A program made the position numbers and the translations under genes. Shown here one piece after another: positions 6,887 to 11,715 of a stretch of DNA of 11,715 bases. The DNA lies in NCBI RefSeq assembly GCF_965661665.1, contig NZ_CBFIEO010000029.1, positions 1 to 11,715 of the forward strand, in the 5' to 3' direction. Origin of the DNA: Cognatiyoonia sp965661665 (GTDB lineage: Bacteria; Pseudomonadota; Alphaproteobacteria; Rhodobacterales; Rhodobacteraceae). How positions within the stretch are numbered: the first letter of the stretch is position 1; the number at the start of each line of letters is the position of its first letter. The notes under the pieces are model-generated. The model saw only the letters and a program-made list of their open reading frames with translations. It ran no database searches and was not told the origin of the DNA.

Positions 6887-7761
6887 GTTTTTCTTACTGC
6901 ATCGACGAATCTTTTGACGGTGTCTGAATTACCCGATTTGCGAAATGCAACGTATAGGTCAATGAGGTTTTCGCATGGTTCAAACGGGACGAAGGAAACA
7001 CCCGGCGGGGCGATATTCCTGACCCAGGCAGGTGCCAATGCAATTCCGAGTCCCTGAGCTGCAAACTGCAACATTGTTGACTTATCAATGATCTCACAGA
7101 CAATGTTTGGTTGAGCGCCAATCTTGCGAAAACCGCTCCACAACGCTTCGTGCAGGATTGGTCGGGCGTGTTTGGGATACCCGACGATTGGCTGGTTGGC
7201 GATATCGGACGCCGACAAAGAGGCAGAGCTTGAAAGAGGGTTTGTATCGGCAAGGACCACTAAAACCGGCTGCCGATGAAGCAGCTCACTGGTAATAAAA
7301 TCGTCTTGTTGAGGGGTGCGCACGAAGGCCACATCAGTACGATGGCCAATCAACTCTTGGGAATGTTGTTCAGAAGACGAGGTTTCCAATACTTGCACAT
7401 GGACCTTTGGGTCCGTCTGACGAAAGGCTAGGAGAGCTTTGGGCAGCAGCATTGATATCGCCTCATCGACCCCGCTCACACGGATGTGGCGTAGGTCAGA
7501 CTCGGCGGTGTGGCGAACATTTGAGACCGCCCTTTCGATATCGGCAAGTATCCTTTTGGCATCCTGGACGAACTCTGACCCAGCTTGGGTCAGGCTAACC
7601 TGACGGGTTGTTCTGAAAAACAACCGAGCGCCAAGTTCATGTTCCAACGCAGAGACTCGTTCAGACAAGGCGGATTGGCTTAGCCCCAGACGTTCGCCTG
7701 CGCGACGGAAGTGAAGTTCTTCTGCGACGGCAACGAAGCATTCTAACTGTCTGATGTCCAA
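6877..7761 (-). CDS. LysR-family transcriptional regulator
   Basis: This is a DNA-binding regulator of 294 residues, the usual LysR length. Residues 1-60 form the winged helix-turn-helix domain (MDIRQLECFVAVAEELHF, then GLSQSALSERVSALEHELG, with the helix-turn-helix at about 18-37). From about residue 90 follows the effector-binding domain, opening HIRVSGVDEAISMLLPKALL. The start codon is TTG at 7761-7759, preceded by AGGAA on the minus strand. The frame holds no nearby upstream ATG, and MDIRQLECF is the canonical LysR start. The gene lies 19 bases after leuD on the same strand, so it is probably the last gene of the hydrolase-leuC-leuD operon rather than divergent from its target as is usual. 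It is the natural candidate to bind the palindromes at 10715-10766 and respond to a substrate or intermediate of the pathway. Family is certain; the regulon is inferred. Confidence 0.9.
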   Translation of the reverse strand: MDIRQLECFVAVAEELHFRRAGERLGLSQSALSERVSALEHELGARLFFRTTRQVSLTQAGSEFVQDAKRILADIERAVSNVRHTAESDLRHIRVSGVDEAISMLLPKALLAFRQTDPKVHVQVLETSSSEQHSQELIGHRTDVAFVRTPQQDDFITSELLHRQPVLVVLADTNPLSSSASLSASDIANQPIVGYPKHARPILHEALWSGFRKIGAQPNIVCEIIDKSTMLQFAAQGLGIALAPAWVRNIAPPGVSFVPFEPCENLIDLYVAFRKSGNSDTVKRFVDAVRKTTV

Positions 7762-7780
7762 TCTGTGTTTCCTTATTGGT

Positions 7781-8395
7781 CTACTTGATGACGCTGACCC
7801 GCATCTCGCTTTTCAAGCCCGCCTCATAGTCTCGGATCGCACCCGCATGTTCCAATGAGTCCAGCGTATCATCGCGTCCTCGCATCAGCGCTGTTTGTGT
7901 AGCGTCGTCCATCTCGAATGGCGCGCTCATTTCACCAGTTGTGATCGTGCGGCAATTAAGGTCGATTGTTATCTCGGCACCGTTGCCTGCGACCTCCAAA
8001 AGCAAGTCCCGCGTCTCTGGCGAGACAATCGGCAGTGCCAAACCATTCTTTCGCGCATTATCGTAGAATATTCCGGCGAAACTTGTTCCGATACAGGCAT
8101 CAATCCCAAGCTGGCGCATGCCCCAGACGGCGTGTTCGCGACTGGACCCACAGCCGAAATTGTCGCCGACAACCAGAATATTGGCCTTAGTCCAAGGTGT
8201 TTTATTCAAGATAAAGTCGGGGCGAGGACCCCCAGCATTGTCAAAGCGCAGATCTGCGAAAGTGCCGTCCGCCAATCCTTCGCGGGTGATCGTTATCAGG
8301 AACCGCTTGGGCATAATCACGTCTGTGTCGACATTCGCCAGCGGCAAAGGTGCTGCAACCCCTTTGATCGTTTTTATCATCTGGTTGTCTTTCAT
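7781..8395 (-). CDS. leuD: 3-isopropylmalate dehydratase small subunit-like protein (LeuD family)
   Basis: This is the small, swivelling-domain subunit of an aconitase-family hydro-lyase, which works as a complex with the LeuC-like subunit. It has 204 residues, against 201 in E. coli LeuD. Visible motifs are NVDTDVIMPKRFL at about residues 21-33 and the swivel-loop signature FGCGSSREHA at about 80-89, which supplies substrate-carboxylate contacts. TSFAGIFYDNARKNGL follows. The ATG at 8395 overlaps the leuC stop as ATGA, pointing to translational coupling; Met6 is an alternative start that fits the family N-terminus equally well. The pair catalyses dehydration and rehydration of a 2-hydroxy dicarboxylate. 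In leucine synthesis that is 2- to 3-isopropylmalate, but relatives act on citramalate/citraconate or dimethylmaleate. No leuA or leuB is adjacent. The symbol names the family, and the substrate is uncertain. Confidence 0.85.
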   Translation of the reverse strand: MKDNQMIKTIKGVAAPLPLANVDTDVIMPKRFLITITREGLADGTFADLRFDNAGGPRPDFILNKTPWTKANILVVGDNFGCGSSREHAVWGMRQLGIDACIGTSFAGIFYDNARKNGLALPIVSPETRDLLLEVAGNGAEITIDLNCRTITTGEMSAPFEMDDATQTALMRGRDDTLDSLEHAGAIRDYEAGLKSEMRVSVIK

Positions 8396-9771
8396 TTGAA
8401 ATCTCGCACATCAGCAAGATGCCCCGCGACAGCAGCCGCCGCGACCATTGCAGGTGACATAAGGTGCGTGCGTGCACCGCGGCCCTGTCGCCCCTCAAAG
8501 TTCCGGTTGGTTGACGAGGCGACGCGTTCACCATCCATCGCGATGTCGTCATTCATCGCTAGACACATTGAACAGCCCGCCTCCGGTCGCCATTCAAAAC
8601 CTGCGGCCTCAAAGATCGCGCGCAGACCTTCGGCTTCGGCTTTGATCCGCGTCATGGCAGAGCCGGGCACGACGATGGCTTCGACGCCCACCGCGACCTT
8701 CCTACCTTCGAGTATCTTGGCCGCCTCGCGCAGGTCTTCAATCCGGCTGTTGGTGCAAGACCCGATAAAGGCCGTGTCGATTGCGATCGACTGGGCTGAC
8801 TGCCCCTCGGTGAGCCCCATGTATTGCAAAGACCGCTCCAAAGCGGCTTTGGCTTTTGGAGAGACATAATCGGATGCGACCGGCACATGCGCAGTGATCG
8901 GCACCGATTGATCCGGACTTGTGCCCCAGGTGACCAGCGGTTCGATATCGCCCCCTGCAATCGTGACCTCTTTGTCAAAGACGGCGTCAGGGTCGCTGTG
9001 CCAGCCCTCGCCATTGAACGCAAACCGACTGCTATGAGAGTGGCCTTGCAATGCCGCTTCGGTGACCTCGTCCGCTGCGATCAAAGCCGCACGCGCGCCT
9101 AACTCAACCGCCATATTGCAAACGGTCATGCGTCCGGCCATGTCGAGGCTGCCAATGGCGGAGCCTGCAAACTCCAACGCAAATCCATTGGCCCCACCTG
9201 CGCCAACGACCTGCACGACTTTCATGATGATATCTTTCGCCGTCACGCCGGGTGCGGTTTCGCCGTCGATCATCACCCGCATGGTTTTCATGCGTTTGTA
9301 GCGCAGCGTCTGCGTGGCTAGGACATGTTCCACTTCGGATGTACCGATGCCAAACCCCAACGCGCCGTATGCGCCATAAGTTGTGGTGTGGCTGTCGCCG
9401 CAGGCAATTAACATGCCGGGTGTGACCAACCCCTGTTCGGGAACCACGACGTGTTCAATGCCTTGCCGTGGGTCGCCCAGACCGAAAAAAGCGATGTCGT
9501 GCTTGGTGCAATTGGATTCCAGATTGTCGATCAGGAGTTTGGACGCCGCATCATGCGGCTCATTGCTGCGGGTTGCGTTCACGTGATCGACCACAGCCAG
9601 ATGCGCCTCGGGCCGCCAAACGCTTAGCCCCTTTGTGTTCAGACCCGAAAAGGCCTGCGGGCTGGTGTATTCATTCATGATGTGGAAATCGACATAGATC
9701 AGCATGTCGCCATCTGGCAGATCGCACACCTTGTGGGCGTCGACCAGTTTGTCATAAAGTGTCCGGCTCAT
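8392..9771 (-). CDS. leuC: 3-isopropylmalate dehydratase large subunit-like protein (LeuC family)
   Basis: This is the large subunit of the aconitase-family enzyme, carrying the [4Fe-4S] cluster. It has 459 residues against 466 in E. coli. The three cluster cysteines are present: Cys339 in GSCTNSRIEDL, and Cys400 and Cys403 in GCSMCLAMN. Other family blocks are TSPQAF, PEQGLVTPGMLIACGDSHT, GIGTSEVEHVLATQTL and NRNFEGRQGRGARTHLMSPAM. One part is unlike leucine-pathway LeuC. At about residues 238-265 the usual GR-x-x-APKG...AVAYW segment is replaced by QGHSHSSRFAFNGEGWHSDP, several residues shorter. This may change substrate choice. The ATG at 9771 overlaps the stop of the upstream hydrolase gene (ATGA), with AAAGG as a plausible ribosome binding site, and its own stop overlaps leuD. 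The enzyme family is secure; a leucine-biosynthetic role is doubtful in this context. Confidence 0.9.
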   Translation of the reverse strand: MSRTLYDKLVDAHKVCDLPDGDMLIYVDFHIMNEYTSPQAFSGLNTKGLSVWRPEAHLAVVDHVNATRSNEPHDAASKLLIDNLESNCTKHDIAFFGLGDPRQGIEHVVVPEQGLVTPGMLIACGDSHTTTYGAYGALGFGIGTSEVEHVLATQTLRYKRMKTMRVMIDGETAPGVTAKDIIMKVVQVVGAGGANGFALEFAGSAIGSLDMAGRMTVCNMAVELGARAALIAADEVTEAALQGHSHSSRFAFNGEGWHSDPDAVFDKEVTIAGGDIEPLVTWGTSPDQSVPITAHVPVASDYVSPKAKAALERSLQYMGLTEGQSAQSIAIDTAFIGSCTNSRIEDLREAAKILEGRKVAVGVEAIVVPGSAMTRIKAEAEGLRAIFEAAGFEWRPEAGCSMCLAMNDDIAMDGERVASSTNRNFEGRQGRGARTHLMSPAMVAAAAVAGHLADVRDFK

Positions 9772-10673
9772 GTGGTTGCCTTTGCGTGAATTGGGTTCCG
9801 AGCAAAGAAATCCGACATGCGTGCGGCGATGTCATCCGGGATTTCTTCGGCCATGTAGTGCGTGGTGTCGAGTGCTTCACCTTCAACCTTTTCAGCCCGC
9901 TGTCGCCAAAGGGCAAGCGCGTCAAAGCAAGTCTCAATCACACCGCGTTTCGCCCAAAGGGTCAGAATGGGCATGCGAAGTTTGCGGCTCTGATCCGCAT
10001 CATCATGTGCGATGTCGATCGTGGCGGCGGCACGGTAGTCTTCACAGCTTGCATGAATAGCGTTGGGGTCTGCGAAGGCATTTAGGTATTCTGCCAAAGC
10101 TTCGGGTGAAAACGGATTATCGCCGCGTGCCTGATTGAAGCATTTCAGCTTCCAGAACCCTTCGGGATCTGCGCCGATCATGCGTTCAGGCAGTGGGCTT
10201 GGCTGGGTCAGAAAGAACCAGTGCCAATACGCATGCGCGAATGCAGCACTTGTGCCCGCATACATTTCGCGGGTTGGCGCGATGTCGAGCAATGCCATGG
10301 CTGAGACGCGGTCAGGGTGGTCCAGACCCAACCGATGCGCGACCCGCGCACCGCGATCATGGGCACCAACAAGAAACCGCTCATGGCCCAAACGTTGCAT
10401 GACAGCGACAATGTCGTTCGCCATAGCCCGCTTTGCATAAGGCGCATGCGCCGCATCGGACGCTGGCTTGTCAGACCGACCGTAGCCGCGCAGATCAGGG
10501 CAAATGACCTGAAACGTACGTGCCAGTATGGGGGCCACACCGTGCCACATGGCGGACGTCTGCGGATACCCGTGCAAAAGTATCAGCGGCGGCGCACCAA
10601 CAGGTCCAGCTCGGCGGACGAACAGCGTCGCACCATCGCCTACGATACGCTCTTCCACGAAATTCTTGAACAT
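9768..10673 (-). CDS. Alpha/beta hydrolase, fluoroacetate dehalogenase-like
   Basis: This cytoplasmic alpha/beta-hydrolase of 301 residues is close in length and layout to the fluoroacetate dehalogenase of Rhodopseudomonas palustris (RPA1163, about 302 residues). The oxyanion motif HGYPQT is at 34-39. The nucleophile elbow reads AHDRGAR with Asp106, and Arg107 and Arg110 match the carboxylate-binding arginines. Asp130 in LLD is the acid partner, and His272 in TTHYMAEE is the base. The halide pocket residues of the family are also present: His151 and Trp152 in YWHWFF, and Tyr213 in CEDYR. One difference is Ala104 where the relative has Gly before the His of the elbow. It is the first gene of the leftward operon, with AGGGG seven bases before its ATG and an ATGA overlap into leuC. 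The likely reaction is hydrolytic removal of halide from a 2-haloacid (EC 3.8.1.3-like). Epoxide or ester hydrolysis remains possible. Confidence 0.82.
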   Translation of the reverse strand: MFKNFVEERIVGDGATLFVRRAGPVGAPPLILLHGYPQTSAMWHGVAPILARTFQVICPDLRGYGRSDKPASDAAHAPYAKRAMANDIVAVMQRLGHERFLVGAHDRGARVAHRLGLDHPDRVSAMALLDIAPTREMYAGTSAAFAHAYWHWFFLTQPSPLPERMIGADPEGFWKLKCFNQARGDNPFSPEALAEYLNAFADPNAIHASCEDYRAAATIDIAHDDADQSRKLRMPILTLWAKRGVIETCFDALALWRQRAEKVEGEALDTTHYMAEEIPDDIAARMSDFFARNPIHAKATT

Positions 10674-10696
10674 TTCGATCCCCCTAAGGACATGAA

Positions 10697-10725
10697 TTTT
10701 TATCCACTATCTCAGATTAAATCAA
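10697..10725 (-). promoter_or_regulatory. Candidate sigma-70-type promoter of the hydrolase-leuCD-lysR operon
   Basis: On the minus strand TTGATT (10725-10720) lies 17 bases before TAAAAA (10702-10697), each matching four of six consensus positions. The start of transcription would fall roughly 10-20 bases before the hydrolase ATG. The -35 element lies inside the first palindrome (10715-10736), so a protein bound there would compete with or contact RNA polymerase. The match is modest and was found by eye. Confidence 0.35.
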
Positions 10726-10736
10726 AAGGTTTAATC
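10715..10736. promoter_or_regulatory. Putative operator palindrome 1 (GATTAAA-N8-TTTAATC)
   Basis: GATTAAA at 10715-10721 is the exact reverse complement of TTTAATC at 10730-10736. It lies in the divergent region between the hydrolase operon and dctP, overlapping the candidate leftward promoter. It shares its GATTA/TAATC half-sites with a second palindrome about 30 bp away, so a dimeric or tetrameric regulator is likely. The LysR protein encoded in the same operon is the prime candidate, by inference from context. Confidence 0.6.
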
Positions 10737-10745
10737 GGCAAAACT

Positions 10746-10766
10746 GATTAGTAATGCCGACTAATC
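10746..10766. promoter_or_regulatory. Putative operator palindrome 2 (GATTAGT-N7-ACTAATC)
   Basis: GATTAGT at 10746-10752 is the exact reverse complement of ACTAATC at 10760-10766. Its centre is 30.5 bp from that of palindrome 1, close to three helical turns, so both would face the same side of the helix. It is 78 bases upstream of the dctP start. Two similar sites phased this way fit the paired-site binding of LysR tetramers. Confidence 0.6.
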
Positions 10767-10844
10767 CTCATGTGAAACCTCGATAGTCTTTGAAGACATT
10801 CGCAGCATCGCATGGTGCCGCGAACCGGATCAGAGGAGGACACC

Positions 10845-11715
10845 ATGAAATTTCTGCTAACCACTGCACTATCCCTGACGTTGGCGACCAGCGCGACGTC
10901 GGCTTTCGCGGCTTGCGACGAAGGCGAGATCGTCATCAAGTTCAGCCACGTCACGAACACAGATAAGCACCCCAAGGGGATCGCCGCTACATTGCTGGCC
11001 GAGCGCGTCAACACAGAGATGGACGGAACAGCCTGTATGGAGGTTTTCCCGAACTCCACCCTTTATGATGACAACAAAGTGCTAGAAGCGCTACTGCAGG
11101 GTGACGTTCAACTCGCCGCGCCGTCTTTGTCAAAGTTTGAAAAGTTCACCAAGCAATTCCGCATCTTCGACCTGCCTTTCATGTTTGAAGACATCGAAGC
11201 GGTTGATGCGTTTCAAGCATCTGAGGCTGGGCAGGCACTGCTTGACAGCATGCAGAATCGAGGTCTTCAGGGTCTGACCTTCTGGCACAATGGCATGAAG
11301 CAAATGTCCGCCAATGTTCCTTTGATGTCACCAGCAGACGCTGACGGGCTCAAGTTCCGCGTGATGTCATCCGACGTTCTTGTCGCGCAGATGGAAGCGA
11401 TCGGTGGCGCGCCGCAAAAGATGGCCTTCTCAGAGGTCTATGGCGCACTTCAGCAAGGCGTTGTCGATGGCCAAGAAAACGTTTGGTCCAACATCTATGG
11501 CAAAAAGTTCTTTGAGGTTCAGGACGGCATTACCGAAACCAACCACGGTGTTATTGACTATTTGGTCGTGACAAATGTCGATTGGCTTGAAGACTTGGAT
11601 GCCGATGTCCGTGACCAATTCTTGATGATCTTGGATGAGGTCACAGAGCTGCGAAACGCAGAGTCCTTTGCGGTGAACCAAGCCAACCGTCAGGCCATCA
11701 TCGATGCCGGTGGCG
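10845..11715 (+). CDS. dctP: TRAP transporter substrate-binding protein, DctP type (partial, 3' end cut)
   Basis: The reading frame runs from the ATG at 10845 to the window edge without a stop: 290 codons, so roughly the last 40-50 residues are missing. Residues 1-22 are a signal peptide ending in SAFA. The mature part starts ACDEGEIVIKFSHVTNTDKH, typical of DctP. Further blocks are EVFPNSTLYDDNKVLEAL, LAAPSLSKFEKFTKQF, FDLPFMFEDIEAVD, and LKFRVMSSD with the conserved ligand-binding Arg172. MAFSEVYGALQQGVVDGQEN follows. The protein captures an organic acid, by family a C4-dicarboxylate, in the periplasm for an Na+-driven DctQM membrane pair, which should lie just past the right edge. A strong ribosome binding site, AGAGGAGGA, is at 10832-10840. 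The gene diverges from the hydrolase-leuCD-lysR operon and shares its control region, suggesting that uptake and breakdown are co-regulated. The exact ligand is uncertain. Confidence 0.93.
   Translation, partial: MKFLLTTALSLTLATSATSAFAACDEGEIVIKFSHVTNTDKHPKGIAATLLAERVNTEMDGTACMEVFPNSTLYDDNKVLEALLQGDVQLAAPSLSKFEKFTKQFRIFDLPFMFEDIEAVDAFQASEAGQALLDSMQNRGLQGLTFWHNGMKQMSANVPLMSPADADGLKFRVMSSDVLVAQMEAIGGAPQKMAFSEVYGALQQGVVDGQENVWSNIYGKKFFEVQDGITETNHGVIDYLVVTNVDWLEDLDADVRDQFLMILDEVTELRNAESFAVNQANRQAIIDAGG

Noticed and set aside
7895..8869. Plus-strand open frame of 324 codons across leuD and leuC
   Set aside because: It is antisense to two clear enzyme genes with intact motifs, and the product is Arg-, Ser- and Cys-rich without domain features.
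7781..9771. leuCD as the ordinary leucine biosynthesis pair
   Set aside because: Not excluded, but not adopted: there is no leuA or leuB nearby, the genes are coupled to a hydrolase and a TRAP system, and LeuC has an atypical loop.

Overview
The window looks like part of an alphaproteobacterial genome, most likely a marine Rhodobacterales (roseobacter-type) bacterium. This rests on three things: moderate GC, the complete five-gene urea ABC transporter with a long-form UrtB, and a TRAP C4-dicarboxylate transporter beside a small catabolic operon. The taxonomy is an inference from gene content and protein style; no marker gene is present.

Layout. (1) Positions 1-218, minus strand: the N-terminal part of a small exported protein, cut by the window edge. 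(2) Positions 219-631: a 413-base divergent intergenic region with no convincing gene. It holds a perfect 11-bp inverted repeat (489-499 / 521-531) about 100 bases upstream of urtA. (3) Positions 632-6517, plus strand: a complete urtABCDE operon, comprising a periplasmic urea-binding protein, two permeases and two ATPases. The genes from urtB on are very tightly packed or overlapping, and a small hairpin sits between urtA and urtB. No urease or urease accessory gene is in view. (4) Positions 6518-6876: a convergent gap of 359 bases with an 18-bp palindrome and a possible weak terminator for the leftward operon. (5) Positions 6877-10673, minus strand: a four-gene operon read right to left. Its order is fluoroacetate-dehalogenase-like hydrolase, leuC-like and leuD-like 3-isopropylmalate dehydratase subunits, and a LysR regulator. 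The first three genes are joined by 4-base ATGA overlaps. (6) Positions 10674-10844: a divergent control region with two neighbouring GATTA...TAATC palindromes. (7) Positions 10845-11715, plus strand: a DctP-type TRAP substrate-binding protein, cut by the right edge.

How the parts work together. The left half is a high-affinity urea import system, normally used for nitrogen scavenging. The right half is best read as an accessory catabolic module. A TRAP transporter would bring in a dicarboxylate or similar organic acid. A LeuCD-type hydratase/isomerase and an alpha/beta hydrolase with a full defluorinase-type catalytic set would process it, and the co-transcribed LysR protein is the obvious candidate regulator. 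The LeuC/LeuD pair is not beside leuA or leuB, and LeuC differs from typical leucine-biosynthesis LeuC in one internal loop. A substrate other than 3-isopropylmalate is therefore plausible. That assignment is a hypothesis, and it is the most interesting point in the window together with the twin-palindrome operator.
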